This document shows positions 22,094 to 31,456 of a stretch of DNA of 33,763 nucleotides, one piece after another. A model generated the notes under the pieces. It saw nothing but the letters and a program-made list of their open reading frames with translations, made no database searches and was not told the origin of the DNA. Position numbers and translations under genes: made by a program. Source of the stretch: Deltaproteobacteria bacterium (GTDB lineage Bacteria > Desulfobacterota > WTBG01 > JAGOGO01); NCBI GenBank assembly GCA_017996625.1, contig JAGOGO010000015.1, positions 1 to 33,763 of the forward strand, written 5' to 3'. Each line of letters starts with the position of its first letter. Position 1 is the stretch's first letter.

Positions 22094-23170
22094 AGGGGGC
22101 TAAGAACAGGCAGTCTTCAGATAATGCTCGCACGATCCCGACAACATTGTTGCGCCCGCTCCAAGCGGGAAAGATCCTGTTTTGGCTTGGCATATACAAT
22201 CTCTGACTTCGGCGCGCACGTCAAGCAGGCATAGCCGGAGCAACTCGAACTGCCTGAGTTCTGCCATCTTTCCACTGACTACCAACGGTGGCAACTCCTG
22301 CTGGATACGGGCCGGGGCAAGCACATCGGCCGCCCCTTATCGAGCTTGACTCGCAAGCAAATGTATAACAAGATAGTTCTCATGCGTCAAGGCCTTCCCG
22401 CGCTTGCGGGGGTTTGTGGTTAGCCTTCGAACGACAATTGAGAAAAATGGATACTTGGTGAATGGGAAAATGGAATAATGGAATAATGGATGTTCTCTCG
22501 ATGCCTGAGAGGGCAGCAGAGGCAAATCCCAGATCCTAATTTCTAAGCTCTACGCAAATTCCAAATCCAAGGGCTCCAAGGAAGTCTGGATCCCCGCCTG
22601 CGCGGGGATGACGGAATGTCCATGCAATGGTTTGTGTGGCCATTAAGCACGATGACACCCTTCCCTGTCGCTAACAATCCGGGTGATGTCATTCCCGCGC
22701 AGGCGGGAATCCAGTCGTTGGAGTTTTGAACTTAGGTAGTGTTTAGGATTTCTTGACCATCTTTTTCGCTATAGCTATACACAGCGACACAAGTCGCAGG
22801 CAGATTGTCATTCCGGACTTGACCCGGAATTCAGTATGTGCCTGGATTCCCTTCGGGTGGATAAAGAGCAGAAGCGCACAATACTTTGACCGTCATTCCC
22901 GCGAAGGCGGGAATGACATCTCAGTAGAATGCCGCCGGCGCGGGTCACGCCTCAGCTCTTTATCCACTGAAGGAAGAGAAGAATGACATTTTGTTCGTTG
23001 ATGTATGGCGCTCTGTATAAATCAAACGAATCCTCCTATTCTCCGTTTCCCAATTTTCCAGTATTCCATCATTCCGCTATTCCTTTGGTGAATCCCGCGA
23101 AGCGCGGGACCAACGGTGAACGGATAACGAGCAAGAACGATGAACAACCAACAGTGAACGGAACTATGCT
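22094..23170. repeat. 1.1-kb repeat-rich intergenic region
   Basis: I support no gene. It holds CCCGCT-CCA-AGCGGG at 22155-22169, CCCGC-GCTT-GCGGG at 22397-22410, and an AATGGAATAATGG word island at about 22452-22495. An inverted REP doublet is at 22586-22612 and 22688-22714, a TTCCGG..CCGGAA element at 22805-22835, and a single perfect REP at 22892-22917. A TTTCCCAATTTTCCAGTATTC island is at 23040-23080, and a CCCGCG-AAG-CGCGGG hairpin with GGTGAACGGATAACG words at 23092-23165. A 74-codon minus frame at 22100-22324 is not protein-like enough to call; it may be a decayed gene. Confidence 0.75.
22586..22714. repeat. Inverted REP doublet A
   Basis: CTGGATCCCCGC..GCGGGGATGAC at 22586-22612 faces its reverse-orientation copy GTCATTCCCGC..GCGGGAATCCAG at 22688-22714, with 75 bases between. 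The same layout with a 76-base gap occurs at 28433-28562. Confidence 0.85.
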
Positions 23171-23674
23171 ATGACTAACGAGAAAAAAAGATGCCCGCAC
23201 TGCGGTGGAGAGTTAAAGGAATATCGAAACCCAGCCCCTACCGTCGATATCATCATCCAAATGGCCGGTCAGGGCATTGTCCTGATAAAGCGAAAGAATC
23301 CGCCTTACGGCTGGGCATTGCCCGGCGGGTTTATCGATTATGGTGAGACGGTGGAACAAGCGGCTCAGCGGGAGGCACTTGAAGAAACCGGTCTCAGAGT
23401 AGAATCTCTGCAGCAGTTTCATGTGTATTCGGACCCTGGCCGTGATCCGCGTCTGCACACCATTTCCATGGTATTCACCGGAAAGGCCTCAGGCATCCCT
23501 AAGGCCGGCGACGATGCTGCTGAACTGGGAATTTTCGCCGAAGGGGACTTGCCCGTACCGCTTGCTTTTGATCATGGTCGCATTCTTGCTGATTTTTTCT
23601 CATGGCGACAGAATATCTGTGATCAAGAAAAGGAATCACCGTCGAAGGGTAAGAACACGGGAGGGCTTACGTGA
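23171..23674 (+). CDS. NUDIX hydrolase with N-terminal zinc ribbon
   Basis: 167 aa. A CPHCGG knuckle near the start gives one half of a ribbon. The Nudix box is complete: [20 protein letters not shown] then ETGL (G x5 E x7 REUxEExGU). GWALPGG precedes it as in ADP-ribose and NADH pyrophosphatase-type members. It hydrolyses a nucleoside diphosphate linked to X; the family members with this layout clean up ADP-ribose or similar, but the substrate is not proven. The ATG is at 23171, with CGGAAC upstream. The tail after about residue 150 is charged and probably disordered. It stands alone after a long repeat region. Confidence 0.88.
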   Translation: MTNEKKRCPHCGGELKEYRNPAPTVDIIIQMAGQGIVLIKRKNPPYGWALPGGFIDYGETVEQAAQREALEETGLRVESLQQFHVYSDPGRDPRLHTISMVFTGKASGIPKAGDDAAELGIFAEGDLPVPLAFDHGRILADFFSWRQNICDQEKESPSKGKNTGGLT

Positions 23675-23692
23675 AAAAAATCAGTCTAACGC

Positions 23693-23721
23693 TTGCCAAA
23701 CCTGTTCGCATATGGTACTAA
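23693..23721 (+). promoter_or_regulatory. Possible promoter of rpmB
   Basis: TTGCCA, 17 bases, TACTAA, about 60 bases before the rpmB ATG. The -35 is good, the -10 weak. Confidence 0.3.
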
Positions 23722-23782
23722 TAACTATTTTACGATTCTGATGATGAAAGTTCACCGATAATGTACGCAAGAGGGTTTTTCC

Positions 23783-23974
23783 ATGAGCAGAAAATGCGAG
23801 ATTTGCGGAAAAGGGCCGCAGGTTGGATACAGCATCAGCCATGCCCACAATAAAACCAAGAGAGTTTGGTATCCCAACATCCAAAAAGTGCGCGTAGGGT
23901 CACCAGGCTCTCGCCGGCGGGCGAGGGTCTGTACGCAGTGTATACGATCCGGTGCCTTGTCTACTCTTTCTTAG
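23783..23974 (+). CDS. rpmB: Ribosomal protein bL28
   Basis: 63 aa, normal bL28 length. The start [20 protein letters not shown] carries CxxC, and the second pair CTQC completes a zinc-ribbon version of bL28. [16 protein letters not shown] is the family core. It is a large-subunit protein. AGAGGG lies 7 bases before the ATG. It stands alone and is convergent with rel, whose stop is 8 bases away; no terminator hairpin is visible between them. Confidence 0.97.
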   Translation: MSRKCEICGKGPQVGYSISHAHNKTKRVWYPNIQKVRVGSPGSRRRARVCTQCIRSGALSTLS

Positions 23975-23982
23975 CCACCATA

Positions 23983-26220
23983 TCATATCCGTAGCCTGCT
24001 TACCTCAGACACTCCTTTAATCTTACTGAGAGCGCGGATGATGTTCTCCAGGTGCTCGGCATTGGTAACCTCTACCTCGAATATGCTAACACTCCGATGC
24101 CGGTCAGAGGGGGCAATGTGCGCCCCACGGATATTGGCGTGCTGACGAGAAATAGCGCCACTTACCTTGGCTAGCAGCCCAGGCCGGTCTTGGCATACGA
24201 CTTTGATTTTTGCAGGCCGGGTAACGTCATCACTCGACTTCCAAGCCACCTCCACTCTTCGTTCAGGATCGGTTTCCAGCAGCCGAGCACATTCCATACT
24301 GTGAACGGTAACACCTCTTCCTTTGGTGATGTACCCAAGAATATCTTCACCTGGAAGCGGATTGCAGCATTTGGCAAAATTGACCAGAACATTGTCCAGT
24401 CCTTTTACCTGTACACCGCTTGATGAGGTGCGTCCGATGCCTTCTTTCTTTTGATGCTGCCGGTGCGGAAGCGGCCGCTGCTGTTTTTCGAGCTTTTCGG
24501 CCGGGACGAATTTCAAAACAATTTGATTGACCGTTATATGACCGTAGCCGACGGCAGCAAGCAGATCCTGTACGTCCTGAAAACTATACTCCTTAGCCAG
24601 CTTATCGAACTCTCCCGATTTCAGCAGCCGGGCAAAGTCAACGCCGTACTTCCTCAGCTCCTTCTGACACGCCTCCCGGCCAGCCTCAATGTCCTCCTGA
24701 CGCTGCTCCATGCGGAAATATTGACGGATCTTTGTCTTCGCGCGGGAAGTCTTGACGGTCTTGAGCCAGTCCTTCCGTGGCTTCTGGTGGTGAGAGGTAA
24801 TGATCTCAATGGTATCGCCGTTGCGGAGCTGATAGGTAAGCGGAACCATCCGGCCGTTGGCCCGGGCGCCGCTGCACTTGTTGCCCACATCGGTATGAAT
24901 GCCGTAGGCAAAATCGATCGGAGTCGCTCCCTGAGGAAAAGCTTTGACATCGCCGCGAGGAGTAAAGACGTATACCTCATCCGGATACAGATTGATTCGA
25001 AATGTTTCAAGAAATTCAGCCGGATCTTTCAAATCCTGCTGCCATTCCAGCATCTGCCGCAGCCAGGAGAAAAGCTGATCATCGCGCTTGTTGATCTCTC
25101 TGCCTTCCTTGTACCGCCAGTGCGCAGCAATGCCTTCCTCAGCAATGCGATGCATCTCGGGAGTACGAATCTGGATCTCCATCCGCTCACCATACGGGCC
25201 GATCACTGTGGTATGGAGCGACTGGTACATGTTGGCTTTCGGCATCGCGATAAAATCTTTTATTCTTCCCGGCACCGGCTTCCAGACCGAATGGATGGTG
25301 CCCAGCGCTGCATAGCAATCCCGTATTGAATCCACGATAATACGAAATGCGATCAGGTCATGAACCTCATCAAAATCAATCTGCTGATTGAGCATCTTCT
25401 TGTAGATGCTGTAATAGTGCTTTAGCCTGCCAGTTACCTCGTCACGAAGATTAACCTGGCCTAGCTTCTCAGTAATGATTGCTTTTACCTCTTTAATATA
25501 CTGGTCGCGCTCGGCTCTCTTGGAAGCGATTTTCCGTTCCAGCTCAGCAAACTCCTGAGGGTGAAGATATCTGAAGGATAGGTCTTCGAGTTCGGTCTTC
25601 ATCCAATCCATACCCAACCGGCTGGCGATTGGCGAATACACATCCATTGTTTCCTGAGCGATGATCCTCTGTTTTTCTACCGGCAAAAAGCACAGCGTAC
25701 GCATATTGTGAAGCCGATCACCAAGCTTGATGAGGATGACGCGTATATCCTCAGCCATGGAAAGAAGCATTTTTCGGAAGTTCTCTGCTTCTCGCTCCTC
25801 CGAGCTGCGGAAGTTGATCTTGCTCAGCTTGGTGAGGCCGTTCACCAGCGTGGTAATTTCCTTTCCGAACAAAGCCTCGATTTCTTCCAGCGTCGCATAC
25901 GTGTCTTCTACAGCATCATGGAGCAGCCCGGTGGCAATAGACACCTCGCCCAGCTTCATCTGCGTGAGGATGTAAGACACATTTAGGGGATGAATGAGGT
26001 ATGGCTCTCCTGAAAGACGCACCTGTCCCTGGTGGACCTTGGCAGAATAGACGTAGGCCTTTTCAATCACATCCACAGAAGCAGCCGGATGGTACGCCCG
26101 GAGATTGTCAATAACATCTTTGATGCGGATCAATGTAGACCGCGGGCAGGAGAGGTATGATTCTCCTGTGTCCGGTCTGCTCACTGCAGTGCGCATGTCG
26201 GGTTGCGCTGAAAGTTCCAT
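23983..26220 (-). CDS. rel: Bifunctional (p)ppGpp synthetase/hydrolase (RSH, Rel/SpoT type)
   Basis: 745 aa. HD hydrolase: HPLNVSYILTQM and LLHDAVEDT (His101, Asp102). Synthetase: FDEVHDLIAFRIIV, then RIKD at 319-322 and MYQSLHTTV; the basic RxKD form is typical of bifunctional enzymes, as opposed to ExDD in synthetase-only RelA. TGS domain follows at about 405-470 (VYVFTPRGDVKAFPQGATPI), then a conserved-cysteine region (FAKCCNPLPGEDI) and a C-terminal ACT domain (CQDRPGLLAKVSGAISRQHA). The start is the ATG at 26220 with AGGAC six bases upstream; the frame runs to 26397 but that part is repeat sequence above the promoter. It makes and removes the stringent-response alarmone. Confidence 0.96.
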   Translation of the reverse strand: MELSAQPDMRTAVSRPDTGESYLSCPRSTLIRIKDVIDNLRAYHPAASVDVIEKAYVYSAKVHQGQVRLSGEPYLIHPLNVSYILTQMKLGEVSIATGLLHDAVEDTYATLEEIEALFGKEITTLVNGLTKLSKINFRSSEEREAENFRKMLLSMAEDIRVILIKLGDRLHNMRTLCFLPVEKQRIIAQETMDVYSPIASRLGMDWMKTELEDLSFRYLHPQEFAELERKIASKRAERDQYIKEVKAIITEKLGQVNLRDEVTGRLKHYYSIYKKMLNQQIDFDEVHDLIAFRIIVDSIRDCYAALGTIHSVWKPVPGRIKDFIAMPKANMYQSLHTTVIGPYGERMEIQIRTPEMHRIAEEGIAAHWRYKEGREINKRDDQLFSWLRQMLEWQQDLKDPAEFLETFRINLYPDEVYVFTPRGDVKAFPQGATPIDFAYGIHTDVGNKCSGARANGRMVPLTYQLRNGDTIEIITSHHQKPRKDWLKTVKTSRAKTKIRQYFRMEQRQEDIEAGREACQKELRKYGVDFARLLKSGEFDKLAKEYSFQDVQDLLAAVGYGHITVNQIVLKFVPAEKLEKQQRPLPHRQHQKKEGIGRTSSSGVQVKGLDNVLVNFAKCCNPLPGEDILGYITKGRGVTVHSMECARLLETDPERRVEVAWKSSDDVTRPAKIKVVCQDRPGLLAKVSGAISRQHANIRGAHIAPSDRHRSVSIFEVEVTNAEHLENIIRALSKIKGVSEVSRLRI

Positions 26221-26269
26221 TGTTGTCCTGATGTCGTGCCGGTAATAAGAGAACGTGTACGCATAATTT

Positions 26270-26298
26270 ATTATAAAGGCACTATGGAGCGAAAACAA
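26270..26298 (-). promoter_or_regulatory. Sigma-70-like promoter of rel
   Basis: On the minus strand, TTGTTT (26293-26298), 17 bases, and a perfect TATAAT (26270-26275), about 45 bases before the rel ATG. Confidence 0.75.
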
Positions 26299-26617
26299 GC
26301 ATGTAAAGGAGTAAGGAGTGAAGCGTGAGGAGTGAGGAGTGAAAAGTGAAAAAATTCCTCTCTTCGGGTGAGTCGTTGAGACTTCGTGCTTCATCACGAA
26401 GTCGAAATCACGCCGCAGGCGTGGCTACCCGCCCTTTATCTCAGAAGGTAGGTTATGTTTCATCCCGCCAGACATGTTCTTTGCAGCGGGACTCAACCCA
26501 ACCTACCCTCTGCGCTCTCTTCTGTCATTTCGAGCGCAGCGAGAAATCTCGGGTGGGCATCAGGGAAGAATCTCCTGACTCCTGACTCCTGACTTCTAAC
26601 TTTTTACTTCTAACTTT
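26299..26617. repeat. Repeat-filled gap between proS and rel
   Basis: AAGGAGTAAGGAGTGAAGCG-type words at 26308-26348; the second copy of the 261-312 repeat at about 26376-26431; a CATTTCGAGCGCAGCGAGAA element at 26525-26552; and a CTGACTCCTGACTCCTGACT-type island from about 26570 that runs into the proS stop codon. No gene is seen. Confidence 0.75.
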
Positions 26618-28327
26618 TTACTCCTTATAGTAGTCCCGCACGTAATCGGCCGTGTCGTTCAACCGCACCAGTTCGACTTTGCCCGTTTTCCGCTCTCGTA
26701 CTTCAACCTTTTCTTCCGCAAGCGTTTTCATGCCGACAGTAATGCGCAGAGGAACGCCGATAAGGTCTGCATCCTTAAACTTGATGCCGGGTCGCTCATC
26801 ACGATCATCAAGAAGAACATCCATGCCACGCTCAGTGAGCTGAGCGTAAAGGGAAAAAGCGGCAGTGTGTACCGGTTCATCTTTGAGGCTGATCGGAAGA
26901 ATATATGCATGAAACGGGGTAAGTGATTTCGGAAAGATGATGCCGTCCTTATCGTGGCTCTGTTCGATTGCAGCAGCCACCGTGCGACCGACGCCAATAC
27001 CGTAGCAGCCCATGATAATCAGCTGCTCTTTGCCCTGTTCATCAAGATAGGTTGCGTGCAGGGCTTCGCTGTATTTCGTGCCCAGTTTAAAGATGTGGCC
27101 TACTTCAATGCCCTTGCGGATATTGAGTGAACCACCGCAGCGGCCGCAGGGATCACCAGCGCCAGCCTGCCGCAGATCGGCATACTGAGTAACCGTGAAG
27201 TCTCGAGGCGTGTTGACGTTAATAAAATGCACATCTTTTTCATTGCCGCCGGTAACCATGTTGACAGCACCAATGAGGCCGTTATCGGCATAGATTTTCA
27301 CAGACAATCCCACCGGCCCGGCAAAACCGCGTGGAGCAGAAGTCACTTCTTCCACCACCGCATCGTCCGCCAGAGCAATTTCACTCGCACCCAGCATGTT
27401 TCTGAGCTTGATTTCATTGATCTCATGGTCTCCCCGTACCAGGGCGGCCACAGGACCCCGATCAGTAGAGAAGATAAGTGTCTTGATTAGCTTCTGAGAA
27501 GAAACACCGAGAAACCCGGTTACTTCTTCCACCGTTCTTTGGCCCGGGGTGGCAACTGCCTTTCGTTCCTGAAGCGACTCCTCAGCCTGAGCACTCGGCG
27601 GAGCCTGGATCTCGGCCTTTTCCTGATTGGCCGCATATCCACATGCATCACAGTAGATAATAGTGTCTTCTCCCGAGTCAGCCAAGACCATGAACTCATG
27701 GGAAAAACTACCGCCGATAGTGCCGGTATCAGCCTCAACCGCTCGAAACTCCAAGCCGCAGCGCTCAAAAATCCGCGAATAGGCCTCATACATATCTCGA
27801 TAGCTGGATTCAGCTCCAGCTTCAGTACAGTCAAAGCTGTAGGCGTCCTTCATGAGAAACTCCCGGGAACGCATGACTCCGAACCGGGGCCGGATCTCGT
27901 CTCGGAACTTGGTTTGGATCTGGTAAAGCAATAACGGAAGCTGACGGTATGATCGAACTTCCCGGCGCACCAGATCGGTTATGACTTCTTCATGAGTGGG
28001 CCCGAGACAAAAATCCCGACTATGACGGTCCTTGAAGCGCAGCAGCTCTTTTCCATAAAAATCCCACCGCTTGCTTTCAACCCAGATTTCTGCCGGCTGC
28101 ACTGCCGGCAGCACGACCTCCTGGCCGCCGGCACGATTCATTTCCTCACGGATGATGGTTTTGAGCTTCTGGAGAGTGCGCTGGGCAAGGGGAAGATAGG
28201 AATAGATTCCAGCAGCCAGCTTGCGGATCATCCCCGCGCGCAGCATCAGCTTATGGCTGACGACTTCGGCATCGGCCGGGACTTCCTTGAGTGTGGGCAA
28301 CAACAGTCGTGAATACAGCACGTGCAT
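26618..28327 (-). CDS. proS: Prolyl-tRNA synthetase (bacterial type, with editing domain)
   Basis: 569 aa, the usual size of bacterial Pro[22 protein letters not shown] is the standard start. Class II motif 2 is [20 protein letters not shown], and motif 3 lies in [11 protein letters not shown]. An insertion between motifs 2 and 3 (about residues 225-390) matches the YbaK-like INS domain that removes alanine from tRNA-Pro. The anticodon-binding domain ends the protein. AGGAGG precedes the ATG by 4 bases. The last codons AAG GAG TAA coincide with the AAGGAGTAA word of the island behind it. A 318-base repeat-bearing gap separates it from ispG. Confidence 0.97.
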   Translation of the reverse strand: MHVLYSRLLLPTLKEVPADAEVVSHKLMLRAGMIRKLAAGIYSYLPLAQRTLQKLKTIIREEMNRAGGQEVVLPAVQPAEIWVESKRWDFYGKELLRFKDRHSRDFCLGPTHEEVITDLVRREVRSYRQLPLLLYQIQTKFRDEIRPRFGVMRSREFLMKDAYSFDCTEAGAESSYRDMYEAYSRIFERCGLEFRAVEADTGTIGGSFSHEFMVLADSGEDTIIYCDACGYAANQEKAEIQAPPSAQAEESLQERKAVATPGQRTVEEVTGFLGVSSQKLIKTLIFSTDRGPVAALVRGDHEINEIKLRNMLGASEIALADDAVVEEVTSAPRGFAGPVGLSVKIYADNGLIGAVNMVTGGNEKDVHFINVNTPRDFTVTQYADLRQAGAGDPCGRCGGSLNIRKGIEVGHIFKLGTKYSEALHATYLDEQGKEQLIIMGCYGIGVGRTVAAAIEQSHDKDGIIFPKSLTPFHAYILPISLKDEPVHTAAFSLYAQLTERGMDVLLDDRDERPGIKFKDADLIGVPLRITVGMKTLAEEKVEVRERKTGKVELVRLNDTADYVRDYYKE

Positions 28328-28645
28328 TTTCCTCCTGTTCTATGAGCATCGGATTACGATCATGTTTTGGCTCGTACCGAGGCATTTTTCAGCGTAAACG
28401 AGGCTTGGGTAGTACCGGTATCGGTGGAGTACCTGGATTCCCGCTTTCGCGGGAATGACGGCCTCGTTTACTCATATATGGTTACGAGTCCGTCAGAATT
28501 GGTGATGGCATAAAGAATAAAAAAACAACAACAGTGTCATTCCCGCGAAGGCGGGAATCCAGAAAAAAATAATTTCTCCTCACAATCCTTGAAACGAGCA
28601 AAACGATTTCTTGGGAATTTATCAGCAGGGTTGTCGTTCATGACA
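28328..28645. repeat. Gap between ispG and proS with inverted REP doublet B
   Basis: No gene. CTGGATTCCCGC..GCGGGAATGAC at 28433-28459 and its inverted copy GTCATTCCCGC..GCGGGAATCCAG at 28536-28562 are 76 bases apart. Nothing else stands out apart from an A-rich stretch near 28520. Confidence 0.85.
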
Positions 28646-29698
28646 TCATTTCAAGCTGCGAATCTCTTCCATTAAACGTTCCAGCAGCTGCTCCCGGGGT
28701 ACTTTTCCGATAAGCTGACCTTTTTTAAAGAGAATGCCGCTTTCCTTCCCGCCGGCAATTCCAATGTCCGCCTCCCGGGCTTCGCCAGGGCCATTAACGG
28801 CACAGCCCATGACCGCAACCGTGATCGGTTTCGTCACTTCTTCCAGACGGTTTTCAAGTTCATGCGCCAAGCCCTGGATATCCATTTCGCATCGCCCGCA
28901 GGTAGGACAGGACACCAGTACCGGTCCCCAGCGGCGCAGATTGAGTGCCTGCAGGATACGCTTTCCCACTCTTACTTCTTCCAGAGGCGGAGCAGTCAGT
29001 GAAACGCGGATGGTATCGCCGATACCATCCGCTAACAAAATCCCTATGCCAATGGACGACTTCACGATTCCGGTCAGACCAGGGCCGGCTTCAGTCACTC
29101 CTACATGAAGTGGGTAATGGCTGACAGCCGCAAACAAACGATAGGCAGCAACGGTGGAGCACACATCTGATGCTTTGATCGAAACTTTGATGAGGTCAAA
29201 ATCATGCTTTTCCAGAAGCCGCACATGGCGCAGGGCACTGTCCACCAGCGCCTGAGGAGTAGGATGACCGTACTGTTCGAGCAGATCCTTTTCTAAACTC
29301 CCGGCATTGACGCCAATACGAATCGGTACAGTGCACTGGCGGGCTTTTTTGACCACTTCGGCCACCTTGGCTTCGCCGCCAATGTTGCCGGGATTGATCC
29401 GTAATCCGCCAACCCCGGCATCAAGAGCCATCAGCGCCAAGCGATAATCGAAGTGAATATCGGCAATGAGAGGAATAGTAATACGGGAGGTAATCTGATC
29501 GAGCCGGCGAGCTGCCTCGGCATCCGGCACAGCCACCCGGATGATCTCACACCCAGCCTCTTCCAGCTGGTGAATCTGATCGACGGTGGCATCACAATCA
29601 CGTGTATCTGTCTTCGTCATTGACTGTATCGAAACCGAAGCGCCGCCGCCGACTGCTACCGATCCGATGTTAATGACTTTTGTCGCATTTCTGATCAT
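28646..29698 (-). CDS. ispG: (E)-4-hydroxy-3-methylbut-2-enyl-diphosphate synthase
   Basis: 350 aa, the short two-domain bacterial IspG/GcpE form. The N-terminal TIM barrel starts VGGGASVSIQSMTKTDTRD and includes IPLIADIHFDYRLA and LRINPGNIGG. The [4Fe-4S] ligands are in CPTCGRCEMD and MGCAVNGPGE. It converts MEcPP to HMBPP in the MEP isoprenoid pathway. The ATG at 29698 overlaps the end of pyrD by 29 bases with no strong ribosome site, suggesting translational coupling. The usual partner genes of the MEP pathway are not nearby. Confidence 0.97.
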   Translation of the reverse strand: MIRNATKVINIGSVAVGGGASVSIQSMTKTDTRDCDATVDQIHQLEEAGCEIIRVAVPDAEAARRLDQITSRITIPLIADIHFDYRLALMALDAGVGGLRINPGNIGGEAKVAEVVKKARQCTVPIRIGVNAGSLEKDLLEQYGHPTPQALVDSALRHVRLLEKHDFDLIKVSIKASDVCSTVAAYRLFAAVSHYPLHVGVTEAGPGLTGIVKSSIGIGILLADGIGDTIRVSLTAPPLEEVRVGKRILQALNLRRWGPVLVSCPTCGRCEMDIQGLAHELENRLEEVTKPITVAVMGCAVNGPGEAREADIGIAGGKESGILFKKGQLIGKVPREQLLERLMEEIRSLK

Positions 29699-30614
29699 GA
29701 GTGTTGATTCTCAGACTTCCTCGAAGCTCGGATATACTAGCGATGGCATGATCAGCCAGGTAGGCTTCAATGCCGGTAATTATTTCGGCACATACCCCAG
29801 GATTAATAAAGTTGGCGGTGCCTACCTGAACCGCGTGAGCGCCCGCAATGATGAACTCCAAAGCATCGCGGCTGCAGCTGATCCCACCGACTCCGATAAC
29901 CGGAACGGAGACTACCTGAACAATGTCCCACACCATTCTCAAAGCGAGGGGTTTTATGGCCGGACCCGATAAACCGCCCGTAACCGTAGCCAGGAGCGGC
30001 GTTCGCGTGTCGACATCAATTGCCATGCCGATAAACGTATTAATGAGCGAAATACAGTCTGCGCCTGCATCTTCTACCCGCAAAGCCACCTCACGAATCC
30101 GGTCAGTATTAGGCGTAAGTTTCACTATGAGCGGCAACGACGTTGCCTGGCGGACCGCGCTGATGAGCTGGCCGGCCTGCCGGGGATCTTTTCCAAACTG
30201 GATGCCACCAGCTTTGATGTTCGGACAGGAGATATTCACCTCCAGTGCCGTGATTCCTTCTGCCTCCGACAGCCTTCGGGCAACTGTGCTGTACTCTTCC
30301 ACAGTGCAGCCGTAAATATTTGCAATGATCGCCACATCAAAGCCACGCAGGGCTGGAAGCTTCTCTTGGATAAAGGCCTCCACGCCGATATTCTGCAGAC
30401 CGATCGCATTCAGCATGCCAGCGGGTGTTTCGATAATCCGTGGCGGAGGGTTGCCGGCGGATGGAGCCAGGGACAGCCCTTTTACGATAATACCTCCCAA
30501 CAGATTGAGATCTATGAGGGATCTATACTCGAGGCCGTACCCAAAAGTGCCCGATGCGGTCATAACCGGGTTTTTCAGCACCAGCGACCCTAAACGCACT
30601 GAGAGATCTACCAT
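29670..30614 (-). CDS. pyrD: Dihydroorotate dehydrogenase, catalytic subunit (class 1B)
   Basis: 314 aa. VDLSVRLGSLVLKNPVMTAS is the typical start, and EVNISCPN holds the class-1 catalytic Cys. GGLSGPAIKPLAL and VIGVGGI are FMN-phosphate-binding segments. It oxidises dihydroorotate to orotate in pyrimidine synthesis; pairing with pyrK makes it the NAD-linked 1B heterotetramer. The ATG at 30614 has AGGAA six bases upstream, better than 30653. Its start overlaps the pyrK stop by 7 bases and its end overlaps ispG by 29. The last 10-15 residues are polar and non-conserved. Confidence 0.96.
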   Translation of the reverse strand: MVDLSVRLGSLVLKNPVMTASGTFGYGLEYRSLIDLNLLGGIIVKGLSLAPSAGNPPPRIIETPAGMLNAIGLQNIGVEAFIQEKLPALRGFDVAIIANIYGCTVEEYSTVARRLSEAEGITALEVNISCPNIKAGGIQFGKDPRQAGQLISAVRQATSLPLIVKLTPNTDRIREVALRVEDAGADCISLINTFIGMAIDVDTRTPLLATVTGGLSGPAIKPLALRMVWDIVQVVSVPVIGVGGISCSRDALEFIIAGAHAVQVGTANFINPGVCAEIITGIEAYLADHAIASISELRGSLRINTHDQKCDKSH

Positions 30615-31423
30615 GCTATTTCCTGAATATCGAAGACCGGTCCCTCCACGCAAACTCGGTCATAGCGGTGAACACATGCAGACATCGTATCCGGAGAAAT
30701 CTTTTCTACCACGCATCCCAGACACACTCCGATACCGCATGCCATTCGGGCCTCTAAAGAAACCTGGCAGGAAAGCCGGTACTTTTCGGCAATTCGTGCC
30801 ATGCTTTTCAAAAACGGTTGTGGACCGCAAGCAAAGCAAGCGGTCTGATCGACGGCGAGGTGATGATCGTGTTGGAGAGCGTACTCCAGGCAATCGGTAA
30901 TCAAGCCGCGAAATCCACGGGAGCCATCTTCAGTAGCAATGTGGAGAGAATCGCCAAGTTCGTCCATTTCATCAAGAAAGAGCAGGTGATCGGCAGAGTG
31001 AGCACCCAAAAAAACGTATAGCTTCTTTGTGCCGAGATGGGAGAGATGCTCAATCAAGCCACGCAGGGGCACAATGCCCATTCCGCCTGCCACCAGAAGC
31101 ATAACCGGTTTTTCAGGCGGAACTAAAAATCCTCTGCCCAAAGGTCCCAGCACTTCCAGGGAAACGTTCACAGGCAGCGAAGCGAGCAGCGCTGTGCCTC
31201 TTCCCACAACCTTGTAGTAGATCTCAAGTATGGAACCCTCTGCGCTGTTATGAGCCAAAGCGGCAAAAGGACGACGCAGCAAAGGATCGAAAGAGTTCCC
31301 TACCCTGAGCATTACAAATTGTCCGGGCTGCATCGAGAACTCAGGAGGACCCAAAAGCACCAGCCGGAAAATGTGCGGGGCAATCTCCTGGTTGCTGCGA
31401 AGCATGTAGCGAAAGTTCTTCAT
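30608..31423 (-). CDS. pyrK: Dihydroorotate dehydrogenase, electron-transfer subunit
   Basis: 271 aa. A ferredoxin-reductase-like FAD domain (PGQFVMLRVGNSFDPLLRRP is the FAD site) is followed by an NAD domain (LLVAGGMGIVPLRGLIEHL). The C-terminal [2Fe-2S] Cys cluster is complete: RMACGIGVCLGC and the distant CVEGPVF. It passes electrons from PyrD to NAD. The ATG at 31423 has GGGGA just upstream. It overlaps pyrD by 7 bases and follows rimI after 33 bases, so it is likely in one transcript with them. Confidence 0.96.
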   Translation of the reverse strand: MKNFRYMLRSNQEIAPHIFRLVLLGPPEFSMQPGQFVMLRVGNSFDPLLRRPFAALAHNSAEGSILEIYYKVVGRGTALLASLPVNVSLEVLGPLGRGFLVPPEKPVMLLVAGGMGIVPLRGLIEHLSHLGTKKLYVFLGAHSADHLLFLDEMDELGDSLHIATEDGSRGFRGLITDCLEYALQHDHHLAVDQTACFACGPQPFLKSMARIAEKYRLSCQVSLEARMACGIGVCLGCVVEKISPDTMSACVHRYDRVCVEGPVFDIQEIAW

Positions 31424-31456
31424 TGTCCCCAATCGTACCAAAAAGCTACTGCATAG

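Noticed and set aside
22100-22324. 74-codon minus frame upstream of lptF
   Set aside because: Starts at a non-ATG codon without a ribosome site and has no family resemblance; kept only as a possible decayed gene.
22753-22986. 77-codon frame
   Set aside because: Made almost wholly of REP-type palindromes.
24451-25329. 292-codon plus-strand frame
   Set aside because: Antisense to rel, whose domains are complete; a codon-bias shadow.
26221-26397. 59-residue N-terminal extension of Rel
   Set aside because: It is coded by repeat sequence and lies upstream of a TTGTTT-N17-TATAAT promoter; a good ribosome site precedes the ATG at 26220.
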